From NCBI GenBank assembly GCA_050084985.1, contig JBITNC010000002.1, positions 38,378,001 through 38,442,000 on the forward strand: a DNA stretch of 64,000 nt, read 5' to 3'. How positions within the stretch are numbered: position 1 is the first letter of the stretch; each line of letters starts with the position of its first letter. This stretch comes from Nageia nagi. Its lineage: Eukaryota > Pinophyta. Shown piece by piece: positions 1-9,630 of this stretch. The notes under the pieces are model-generated. The model did no database searches. It was not told where the DNA came from and was given only the letters and a program-made list of their open reading frames with translations. The translations under genes and the position numbers were made by a program.

Positions 1-1077
1 AGGACAAGCTTTGTTAAGATCACGAAAATCTATGCATATTCTTATTTTTCCACTTGGTTTTTTCACAGGTACCATATTAGATATCCAATCTGAATAATCT
101 ATAGGTTGTATAAATTTGGCTTCTAATAATTTTTGGAGTTCTTCTTTTACCATTAAAGCTATAGTAGGATGCATCTTACGCAATTTTTGTTTAACAGGTT
201 TAGCATCAGGCTTTAAGGCTAAATTATGCACTACTAGTTTAGGGTCTATTCCAGGCATGTCCGCATATGACCATGCAAATACCTTTTCTCTTTCTTTTAA
301 TAAGGTTATAATCTCTTCTTGTTCAGTTTCCGTGAGATTTTCTCCTAATTGAATTATTTTAGGATTCTGAGGATCATTACTGATGTTTATTTCTAATACC
401 TTTTCAGTAAGCATATGCGATCCTTCTTCTAATTGATTCGGTACCGGTATCCAACCATTATCGTTAATGTTATATTCTTCATCACATTCTTGAATTTGCT
501 CATTCATGCATACTTGATCTTTATAGGAATCAAATATGTAATCTATGTTTTTGAATTCGTGTACCAAAGGATTGGATGATATAAGAGAAAAATCGGCAAT
601 TATTTCATCTGTAGGAGTATCGGCTATTATTTTGATTAAATCATGATTTTCGTTGGCTTCATCTATTTGTTCACTATTTTGATCTTCAACATCATTTTCT
701 TTTATTATAACCATATTCACCGATGGTATATCGAAACATGAACTAATTGATGATTCGACATTTCTATTTATTTTTTCTTGTACATCACTTGATGAGCATG
801 AATGGTTTCGAGGTGATTCAATATTATTTATGAAAAGCGCTTTGACCCCTTCTAAGACATCCATTGCACTTAATAGTTCTTCTCTTACATCAATACTTTC
901 TTGTACTATGGATTTTTTTTCTAAAATCTCTTCATTATAATCCAAATTTTCTTCTTCTAAATTTCCTAATTTATCAAGATTTTTATATCCATTCTTATAG
1001 CCTAATCCACTTTTATCAGTGGGATCTTGATATTGTAATTCAATTATTTCTCGGGGACCTTGTTCATATCGACCCAA
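1..1077 (-). pseudogene. gypsy pol: start of reverse transcriptase and protease-RT linker (partial, degraded)
   Basis: Translated from the reverse complement, the first 350 bases give a run with VFAWSYADMPGIDPKLV, then KPVKQKLRKMHP, then EELQKLLEAKFIQPI, WISNMVPVKKPSGK and IDFRDLNKACP at the very edge. These are the N-terminal RT blocks of plant gypsy pol; RT copies the element RNA into DNA. The catalytic YxDD motif would lie left of the window and cannot be judged. Bases 350-1077 between protease and RT match no domain I can name and include several stops. It belongs to the same element as the protease entry. Confidence 0.75.
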
Positions 1078-1080
1078 TCC

Positions 1081-2054
1081 TCATCCTTGCCAATTACATT
1101 TGTTAAAATAGTTTAAGATAAATGTTCTTGAACATGGCGATAAATATTTCATATCATTATTGAAATATCCTTCATATATTTGATTGGATATTGTTGATAT
1201 AGGATCTACTATTCCCGCATAAACAAACATTGTTTGATTAGGTATTTCACCTAAAGGCACTATTTGTCCAATCACATTGGGTGATTCAGATAATCTACCC
1301 GCTTCTTGTGATGAAGGTATATTAAATATCACATCATCTATATCATATTCCCCCATCCCTAAATCCCTTATTTTAATCTTTACTAGATATAAATCAGATG
1401 AGTTATCATTATATGTAGTATTTACCTGTTTTGATGAAGACGCTCCATGTTTTTCATCTAAAGTTTTAGCAACTTTTTTCCAAGCATCTTTATCTTGTAT
1501 AATTATATCATTTTTTACTTCTATGACTTCAGATTGATTCATATTTTCGTTCATTAATATAGTCGATAGATTAGGAGATGGTAATGTCACTTCATTTGTA
1601 TCAAAAATTAAGTTACAATGTGAATAAGGATCTGGGTCTTTAAACACACAATGAACTTTATCCTTATAGATGTACTTTAAACATCCATGATAAGTTGATG
1701 GAACACATTGCATTTCTCTAATCCATGGACATCCTAAAAGAACATTATATTGTATAATATTTCCTTCAATTATATGCAATAATGTTTGGATGGTTTTAGC
1801 ACCTACTGTAATTGGTAGCACTATTGATCCCAGAGTTGAACACACTGCATCATTAAAAGCTCTAATTTGCAAAGGAGCTAAGATAATTGATTCTGGTAAA
1901 TTCAACTTTTTATATGCAGCGTCTGAAATTATATTTATGGCTGAACCCTCATCTATTAAAATTCTTTTAAATAATTTTCCATCTACATTACCAATTATAT
2001 GTAAGGGTGGATCAAGTCCGCCTGGTCCATCGTTATTTAATCTTTCTTATTCGT
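1081..2054 (-). pseudogene. gypsy aspartic protease domain
   Basis: The reverse complement of about 1940-2050 reads GKLFKRILIDEGSAINII, the retroviral-type aspartic protease active-site block. DEGS replaces the more usual D-T/S-G, a variant I associate with this plant gypsy branch. It continues into NLPESIILAPLQIRAFND and the conserved YNVLLGCPWIREM block near 1730, followed by VPSTYHGCLKY. The role would be cutting the Gag-Pol polyprotein. An open frame from 1905 to 1081 (274 residues) holds the C-terminal part and a poorly conserved tail. A stop lies just upstream of the active-site block, so the polyprotein is not continuous. Confidence 0.75.
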
Positions 2055-2334
2055 AGAAGGTGATACTAGGTTGTTGAGATATTCTCAAACTTTCAACTAT
2101 TGAAATGAAGTTATTGGGATTACTGATATCCACTTGAATTTCTTGTAGAATTTGATTCATAGCTTCCCTATAACTCTCAAACTGTTGTAATAATTCAAAT
2201 AAAGTCATCTTTACTGGAGACATTTTTAACTGTCATTGAAGAACACCTTTTATCGAAACTTTAGGTTGCAGCAGAGGAGGTATAGGTTGTATATTAATTG
2301 GGTTTGATGTCGATTGATTTTTTCGAGGATTATC

Positions 2335-2709
2335 CTATTTATTTTGATATTGTTGTGCTCTTGTGGCTATACCAATCATATGTATTAAATCATCTATAGT
2401 TCCTATAAATGGTATATCCTTATTATCCCCTATATAGTTCAATTGATTTGGGATAACTGCCACATTATTAGCCTGATGTGAGGGTAAAGGATTTTGATAT
2501 ATCCCTAAATTTTGATTTGAAGGCACAACAGGATTATCCACATCTATCTTTCGACTATCTATCAAGTCTTGAATTTTGTGTTGTAAAGTTTGACATTTAT
2601 TTGTATTATATCCCTTTTGCCTATGATAAGCACAAAATTCATTTTCCTTATACCATTTACTTTCTTTAGCATTAGGATTTTCAAGCCTTATATCAGGTAA
2701 TGTAATCAT
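2335..2709 (-). pseudogene. gypsy Gag C-terminal zinc-finger-like region
   Basis: A 124-residue open stretch contains ENEFCAYHRQKGYNTNKC followed by QTLQHKIQDLID. This C-x2-H ... C arrangement with an adjacent helix is the 'FC-x-HR-GH-T-x-C' segment that follows the capsid part of Gag in plant Tat elements and probably binds nucleic acid. It lies between the capsid piece (2946-3521) and the protease, in a different frame from the capsid piece. There are stops before and after it, so it is a broken remnant. Confidence 0.6.
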
Positions 2710-2945
2710 ACCATTATCACATAATTTTTTAAGTATTTCGGTTAATGGTTCTGATAATGGAGTAAAATTTCTTTTCAGTTTAGGTTCAACACTTTCTTCT
2801 ATTTTTGAAGAAGGACCATAATTTTCTGTCTTAGATATTTGGTTATTTTGTGGTTGTTTACTAATGTTCTCATTTTGATTACCTTTTTTATATTCTTTTT
2901 TCTTGAGTTTTAGTTCTCCATCTTGAATTTTAACTCTTTCTATAA

Positions 2946-3727
2946 CTACTGCCTGAGCAATAGCTTCTTCAAAAGTTTATGTTGTTGAATTTGGAGAACA
3001 CTAGCTATTGGTCTTAAACAACTTTGGCTAAATAATTTAACCAATTCTTCTTGTGGTATTGTATAAGGCATACTAGTGAGTATAGCCTGCCATCTTGAGA
3101 TGTAATCTTGTATGGTTTCATCAAGAAATTGTTGCAATCTCGTAAGATCCGTAAGTGAAGATTTTTCTTTAATATTGATTCTAAAATGTTCAAGAAATTG
3201 ATTAGCCAATTGTTCGAACGTATATAAACTATGCATAGGTAAACTATTATACCAATCCAAAGCTTGGCCTGCGAGTGTCATAGGAAATATACGTAACATT
3301 AATGAATCATCATTGGCTATTTGATAACTAGAAAATGAAAATTTTCTCAAGTGTTCTTTAGGGTCTTCTCTTCCTTTAAATGACTCTATTTTAGGAAATT
3401 CGAACCTATATGGGAGTTTCTTTTTTGGAATACTTGGATGAATAGGATCATTGCAAATATTCTTGTAATTTAACTTTTGAAGTCCTTGAAGATTCAATTC
3501 TCGATTTATAAAATCTTTCATAAAGCTTTCTAATTCTTTATCAGTTCTATGACCTTGAATGTGCCTATGATATCTCCAAGTATTTGGATCCTTTTCCGAA
3601 ATTGATCTTGAAGTATAAGACTCATAATCAGAAGGAATTTCTGATGGTGGTGGAGGTAATATTTTAAGAGGTGAATGTCATCGTGGAATAGGGATTTCAG
3701 GAGGTTTTTGAGATATACCCTTTCCAT
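2946..3727 (-). pseudogene. gypsy Gag capsid domain (Retrotrans_gag type)
   Basis: The frame 3521-2946 carries PYRFEFPKIESFKGREDPKE, then RIFPMTLAGQALDWYNSLP, FEQLANQFLEHF and TIQDYISRWQAI. This is the classical plant retrotransposon Gag block, including the 'A-x2-WY' core. It would form the particle shell around element RNA. The upstream frame 3727-3530 is a degraded Gag piece one base out of phase, so there is a frameshift near 3525. The protein is not expressible as one chain. Confidence 0.75.
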
Positions 3728-3898
3728 GTAAATCTTGTCCCTTATAATTAGGTAGTCTTACTTGATTTTGGGTTTGTTCAACCCAACTTTTAATAGAATC
3801 TCGCTTTTGTTTATCATATAATCTTTGAAGTTCTGATTCCTTTTCCATTTCCTTTTGTAATAAAATGGTTGTCTCTCTATCCAGTGCTTCTTGTATGT

Positions 3899-4276
3899 CT
3901 ACATAAGGGTCTCGATATCTTTGTATTTGACTTCCTTTAGGAGTTTCTGTTTTAGATGTCTTATTCTTTGATATTCATCCCACTGTCTTTGTTTTTCTTT
4001 CTCCATACGTAGATATTGTTCCCTTTTTATCTTTTCATTTTCTAATTCTTTACGTTGTAATTCTTGTAAACGAAGTTGAATCTCACGCTCTTTATGAAGT
4101 CTTTTCTTTTCTTGTTCCAAGAACTCGTTTCCTTCTTTCTTTGCTTGTTCTTGTCCTATAAATTTTCTTTTATCTCTAAGAAATTTCTCTTCCATTTCTT
4201 TTAATTTATCCTCTTGTTCTTGCAATTTACTAAGTTCATCGGCTTTTCTTTTTTCTTCCTCTAGGATATATTGCAT
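3899..4276 (-). pseudogene. gypsy Gag lysine/glutamate-rich coiled-coil segment
   Basis: This is 125 residues made almost entirely of K, E, R, Q and L, with phrases such as EEEKRKADELSKLQEQEDK and KEREIQLRLQELQRKELEN. Heptad-like spacing of L and I predicts a long coiled coil. It is in the same frame as the N-terminal Gag piece at 4346-5016 and lies immediately before the capsid domain. By position it is a Gag assembly or spacer region. I know of no catalytic function for it. It is interrupted by stops on both sides. Confidence 0.6.
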
Positions 4277-4345
4277 GTCTGCATCCTTTTTAATATTCTT
4301 AGCATATACTTCTGTGAATCTTTTACCAGCTATTGTTTTATATAA

Positions 4346-5016
4346 TTATCGTTTTTGTAGTTCTTCATAAGAAGGTATCTCTTCTACTTTAAACTTAGAT
4401 GTCCTTCTATTTGATCCTTCTTTTGTGGCATAAGATTTTTCCGTTTGTTTCATTGAAAGTTCCTTTTGAGATAAATTAATCAAAGGTATTGCAGCTTCAT
4501 TTCTTCTTAATTCAAAAGAAAAAGAAGATCCCTCCTTTCGATTTGAAGAACTGACTCTTCTACCATCTGATGATTGACTGATTCTTTCATATTTAATTTT
4601 ATAGGGTTCAGTCTGTGGTATTGCTATAGTGTTGGCCCGAGATTTATTCTCATTAATTTCTAAGTTATCAAGCTTTTGATCTAGTTTTTCTATATCTCCT
4701 GTTAATCTAGAAGACATATTAGGCATATCCCTAAGATTAGCTATACGATGATGAATTTCAATCAATTCTTCCTCTAACACTTGCGTTCTATTCATTGCGA
4801 TAGGATTATCTATAATTTGACTTTGTAATCTAGATTGATTATAACCAAATCATCATCTTTACCTCCATAACGAACGACCCATGAATTTGATTCCTCTAAA
4901 AGAGGTGGCTTCCTAACTGAAGACTCAATTAAATCCATATCATTTGGATCTAATTCTTATATATTAAATGGGTATTCTTGCATTTTCTTAGCAATCATAC
5001 TTCGATTTTGAACCAT
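4346..5016 (-). pseudogene. gypsy Gag N-terminus
   Basis: The first ATG after the leader, at 5016, opens MVQNRSMIAKKMQEYPF and then hits a stop near 4960. The reading resumes with DLIESSVRKPPLLEESNSWV, resembling the start of Tat-type Gag. Frame 4795-4346 follows with a helical EELIEIHHRIANLRD segment. I chose 5016 because it is the first ATG downstream of the PBS side with recognisable Gag-like coding after it. At least two stops and one frame change break it. Confidence 0.5.
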
Positions 5017-5791
5017 TTTAGATATCATAAACAAACATCGTAAACAAGAAACTCTATTTTATCTTTAAATTATATTTTCGAGAAAACAATTTAATGCAAA
5101 ACATCCTATATGCAAACTGAATTTTAACTATGTGCTTAATTTAATTTTTTCACTTACTTTAAGGCCTTATGAAATGCATTTAAACAAGAAAAATATACTC
5201 ACGCATACTACCCTCCCAAAAGATATTAAATGTAGTAAATTACTTCCTCTTACTAGTCACATATCCCTTCGACCTCCAATGGAGTGGTAAGGGCAGACTT
5301 GGTAAGAGGTGATTATATGTGGATAATTTAACCCTTCTTATCAGGTCTATTCTGGTCACCTTAGATCGCACGAAGCGCAAAGGGAGAGCATAAGTAGACA
5401 AGATAGAAAGTATTTAATGTGTACATATCTTTAATCCAAACATTAAAAATAAATACCTAACATTATACATAAAATAAATTAATAATAAATGTATTTAACC
5501 TTTTACTACCCATTTCCTAAATACACTCTGAGCTAGAGATATCACACACAGTTCTACATACTGTCATTTTAAATATATAATTAACTTGCTGTATTCAGGT
5601 CGGGTTATAAAACATACCGATTTCACAGAGATTAGTTGCCGATCCGGAGAACACAGAAAACAAAACAAAGCAATAAATCAAACAGAGTAAGTAGTATCCG
5701 ATTCCACAGGATGCAAACAGAAAAAATAAAATACAAAACAACATGCAACTGATCCTATTTTTGTTTTAATTTTTTGAAATGCATGCAAGGG
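5017..5791 (-). other. gypsy untranslated leader between PBS and gag
   Basis: This stretch holds no open frame of note. It is AT-rich, with one GC-richer patch near 5260-5400. It lies between the PBS and the Gag ATG, and the packaging signal is expected here, but I cannot identify one. Confidence 0.5.
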
Positions 5792-5809
5792 GCCCTCTTT
5801 CTAGCGCCA
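5792..5809 (-). other. gypsy primer-binding site
   Basis: The minus strand reads TGGCGCTAGAAAGAGGG starting 3 bases after the LTR end (TATACACA at 5820-5813). The TGG start and position fit a tRNA-complementary primer site, and TGGCGC-type sites are usual in plant gypsy elements. I have not assigned the tRNA. Confidence 0.7.
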
Positions 5810-5812
5810 GAT

Positions 5813-7985
5813 TGTGTATATCAAATTATGAACCTAAAATGCAATTTAGAAAGATAAATCATTCAACATAATTAATCATGAACATATTCGACAATACACA
5901 TCGATAATAGTAATGATATTATATTCTAAAGTATTTGAATACAAATAAGCGAGTTTTTATTGATCTGCTGTAATCAACATTTGACAACGATCATTGCGAA
6001 TCGATAATAATCAATGTGGGTGGATGGACAATGATTAGTCTTTATTATCTATCTGGTGAATCACCGTCAACCAATCTTTGAATCGTCGATAATCAGCTCT
6101 ATATGTACTGGAGTAATCTTCATAGAGTTTTGAAGTGTTTTTATCTATTCCTTTGTTGTTCTCTTCTGCGCTTACTTCCGTCGTTATTCTCCTGTATTGA
6201 CCCTGCACAAAGAAAATGAACAACACATCAAAAGCATACTTGCTCTCACATATGAATTCGCAAAATGAACAACATAATCTGGAAATATAATCGAGAGGAA
6301 ATTAACTATTGATCAAGCTTACAACCTTTGCTAATAACCTCCTGATATGATTTTAGCAGAGCTTCGCTATAATAAAATTGGGTCCTTTTGTTCACGTACC
6401 AAGCTTCAATTTATAAGCTTCAAAGTTTGTTATACATTTGTTTTGGTATCACGAGATTCCAGGTAACCTCTCGAACTAAATTTTGAGGTGTTGTTATCTT
6501 TCATCTGTATCCATGATTACAAATTATACGTACTAAGCTATTCCAGGCTTAGATTTGTTTGTTGTTTAACTGTTCATGGATCGTCACTGATTTTTTAGCG
6601 ATTATATATTAACATTAGAATGGTTGTTCTATGGTCATTTTTCAATTACAAGGATCGTAAGACCACTTGTTTTATATATGTTTGAAAAGATTGATCTAAT
6701 AATATAATTTTAAATCCTTTATTGAAGCCCTGGTGAATTTTACTTGCAATCATGAGTTCATTTTAAGATCCTCAGAATTTTTCTGGAACAAACAAAACAA
6801 GCCGGAGTCAGTAAATAAAGTGTTCCGGAATGAAATGATGACATCATAGAAGATAATATAGTCACGTTTTGGTAAAGACCGAGTTTCGGAGATGATGAGG
6901 TCAGCAAGGAGTGATTTAATAGCCGGAGCCGATGAGTAAAGTATTCCGAAAATATGATGATGACATCACAGGGAGAATGATGTTCACCGTTTTGAATGAA
7001 ACTGGGTCCTGAAAGTGATGACATCATCAGGAGGGATCAAATAGCCGGAACCAGTAAGTATAACATTTCGAAAATATGATGATGATGTCACGGGGAGATC
7101 GAAGTTCACATTTTGAATGAAACCAAGTCCCGGAAGTGATGATGTCATCAGGGAGGGATCAAATAGCTGGAACCAGTAAGTATAACATTCTGGAAATATG
7201 ATGATGACATCACGGGGAGAATGGAGTTCACATTTTGAATGAAATTGGGTCCCGAAAAGTGATGACATTATCAAGGAGGGATCAAATAGCCAGAACCAGT
7301 AAGTATAACATTCCGAAAATATGATGATGACATCACAGGGAGAACAGAATTCACATTTTGAATGAAACTGGGTCCTGAAAATGATGATGTCATCAGGGAG
7401 GGATCAAATAGCCAGAACCAGTAAGTATAACATTCCAAAAATATGACGATGACATCACAGGGAGAACGAAGTTCACATTTTGAATGAACCGAGTCCTGGA
7501 TGTGACGACATCATCAGGGAGTGATTGAATAGCTGAAACCAGTAAGTATAACATTCCAGAAATATGATGATGATGTCACAGGGAGAATGAAGTTCACATT
7601 TTGAATGAACCGGGTCCCAAAAGTGATGACATCAGTAAGGAATAATCAAATAATCGAAGACAATAAATAGAACATTTTAGAAATATGATGATGACATCAA
7701 GGGGAGAACGAAGTTCACATTTTGAATGAACCGGGTCCCGGATGTGATGATGTCATCAGGGAGTGATTAAATAGCTGGAACCAGTAAGTATAATATTTCG
7801 AAAATATGATGATGATGTCACGGGGAGAATGAAGTTCACATTTTGAATGAACCAGGTCCCGGAAGTGATGACATCAGTAAGGAATAATCAAATAACCGAA
7901 GCCAGTAAATAGAACATTCCGAAATGTAGAATATTCTGGAATGAAATGATTAAATTAGAGATAGGGTTTATTTCGAGTGTCTACA
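5813..7985 (-). repeat. gypsy 5' LTR (about 2.17 kb)
   Basis: On the minus strand it begins TGTAGACAC at 7985 and ends TATACACA at 5813, with TG...CA termini. The outer end is supported independently: the base after it (7986) resumes CCATGGTTTA, which is contiguous with GAGGA in the unoccupied copies near 49060 and 57360. A CCATG target duplication is therefore expected on the far side. The LTR carries the 122-bp repeat array in its first half. Long LTRs are typical of this branch. The partner LTR is outside the window. Confidence 0.8.
6805..7960. repeat. tandem array of about 122-bp units in the gypsy LTR
   Basis: About nine degenerate units are marked by the recurring phrase CAGTAAGTATAACATT. 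It recurs at about 7053, 7175, 7298, 7420 and 7541, with altered forms near 7662, 7783, 7903 and, earlier, near 6812 and 6934. Spacing is 120-123 bases. Each unit also carries two copies of a GATGATGTCATCA or GATGACATCA motif, a near-palindrome. Short open frames across this array are by-products of the repeat. Confidence 0.85.
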
Positions 7986-8258
7986 CCATGGTTTACAAAA
8001 ATAGTTGACCTTTTGTTAACTTGATGGCATGGGAGATTCATTCCAAAAGTTGTAAATTTATTTTTATTTTCTATTTGGATTAGAATGTATAGATTCTTAT
8101 TGAATTCTAGGAGATCGATACATTTAAAGAAATTGACAACAAAATGGATGATTTTTGAAGAATTTATGTACTAATTGAAATGGAACCTATCAATTTATAA
8201 TTGAACTTTTTTCATAATAAATCTCAGGAAGCCTTCCTCTAAATTGATTATACTAAAG
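7986..8258. repeat. fragment of dispersed repeat D (left part of interrupted copy D3)
   Basis: This matches 49060-49333 and about 57362-57635 with a few differences. In those copies it continues without a break into the sequence found here at 22812. So this piece and 22812-23820 were one before copia element 1 inserted. Confidence 0.85.
8254..8258. repeat. target-site duplication TAAAG, left of copia element 1
   Basis: TAAAG here equals 22812-22816, and the site is single in the empty copies near 49334 and 57636. Confidence 0.9.
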
Positions 8259-8747
8259 TGAAGGAATTAGATCTACACTAATCTTCAAGGTAAAGACTAT
8301 AGGAAACTCAATCATTCAACATCTACAAGCTAATAACACCATTCACACAAGATAACACCAATATAATGTGGTTCCTCCCTCCTTGGGCGTACATCCACAA
8401 CTAGATCTCAATTATCAAACTATGCACCCTCTTACTACAATTCCTTTCTCTCCTACACAAACTAGTAGAGTAATCTTACTCAAAATCTTAGTTATGTTAC
8501 AAGAGGAGAGGCCCTTTATTTATAGCATGAGAGCACCTCCCTAACCTCCCTTTAACCCAAGGGTAAGGTTAGGGTTACAATAAATATATGACCTAACTTT
8601 AACCTACCAACTAACCACTTGGTAAGGTCAAAGTTTACATAATAAAGAATTCAATTAATCCCTTAAGGTATCTAAATATCCTTTAAGTGATTAATTGAAT
8701 TTACAAGGAGTTTAGATATTCATAATATTTCATTACAAATTCTAACA
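8259..8747 (-). repeat. copia element 1, 3' LTR (copy A)
   Basis: On the minus strand it starts TGTTAGAATTTG, follows a purine tract, and ends CTAATTCCTTCA: 489 bp with TG...CA ends. It contains the CTATAAATA promoter motif and the hairpin at 8649-8700 shared by all LTRs of this family. Confidence 0.9.
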
Positions 8748-8758
8748 CTCCCCCTTAA
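8748..8758 (-). other. polypurine tract of copia element 1
   Basis: The minus strand reads TTAAGGGGGAG directly before the 3' LTR. This is the expected plus-strand primer for reverse transcription. The same heptad AAGGGGG also occurs at the end of pol. Confidence 0.85.
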
Positions 8759-9318
8759 TGCAATATTGGGATAGAGCGTAGAATAGAGAGAGTTCTCCTC
8801 CATAGAGATACAAGCGGAGATGAGAACATTTACATATTTGAGAATCTTTTTGAGAACTAGTTTGAGACTCACTATATTACCATTTGACAAAATTGGTTTA
8901 CAATACAATCATTAACCATAACTAGTTTCACTGTACATAGTAGTCGATCAACTTTATGCTGACATGTGAGTCTCCATGAGCTTGCTTACACAAGGTGAGT
9001 AACCTGCATTTCTGAAGAAGATCCTGCATGCTACAAGCAACTCATGAACAAAATCAGTTAGATGCATCATATATTCATTTTATTAATAAGAGAATCAAAT
9101 AATGCCATCTTATAAATAACTGATCAATGGTGCACTATAAGTCATCACGAAGATGCCAAGCCATCACTCATAGTCACCTGTTGTATATAGACATGTGTTG
9201 ATTATGAATAGAGCATAACATATAGTCGACTGTACAATGCCTAAAGACACATACCAGATCTTCTCATATGAATACTTGAACAATGAAACGGATTGATCAA
9301 TTATATGCTCAAAAAATT

Positions 9319-9558
9319 GTACAACAAGTTTCTCATGCAGAGCAAACTTACCACAGAGGTATAAAATGTACAACAAGTTTCTCACACAGAGCAAACTTAC
9401 CACGGAGGTATAAAATGTACAATAAGTTTCTCACGTAGAGCAAACTTACCACAAAGGTATAAAATGTACAATAAGTTTCTCATGCAGAGTAAACTTACCA
9501 TGGAGGAATAAAATGTAAAAGAAATTCCTCACACAAAGCAAACTTACCACGGAGGTAT
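9319..9558. repeat. 49-bp tandem repeat in the copia 3' untranslated region, copy A
   Basis: About five degenerate units of TGTACAACAAGTTTCTCA... with a GCAAACTTACCACGGAGGTA end. They lie between the pol stop and the PPT. The same array is present in copy B and, rearranged, in elements 2 and 3. Confidence 0.85.
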
Positions 9559-9630
9559 ATCATAATCAACACTATATAACAACAACAAAAAAGGCCTCTT
9601 AGAGGTGAAGTTATCATCACTAACAAAAGT

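Larger units (their letters stand above)
1..7985 (-). mobile_element. Ty3/gypsy LTR retrotransposon, Tat/Ogre-like, 5' part, truncated by window edge
   Basis: Read on the minus strand, the order is 5' LTR (7985-5813), PBS (5809-5792), leader, Gag from ATG 5016, a zinc-finger-like region, aspartic protease, then the beginning of reverse transcriptase at the left edge. Protease directly before RT, with no integrase between, is gypsy order. The protease and RT phrases (VLLGCPWI, WISNMVPVKKPSGK, VFAWSYADMPG) are those I know from the plant Tat/Athila branch. Gag and protease are spread over all three frames, with stops between, so this copy is dead. The left half (rest of pol and the 3' LTR) lies outside the window. 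The insertion point is fixed at 7985/7986 by comparison with the unoccupied repeat copies at 49060 and near 57360. Confidence 0.85.

Noticed and set aside
6758-7274. Two minus-strand open frames
   Set aside because: By-products of the 122-bp tandem repeat in the gypsy LTR.
8567-8578. Telomere-like GGTTAGGGTTA in the copia LTRs
   Set aside because: It is a single short string in each LTR with no TTTAGGG array; part of the LTR sequence, not telomeric DNA.
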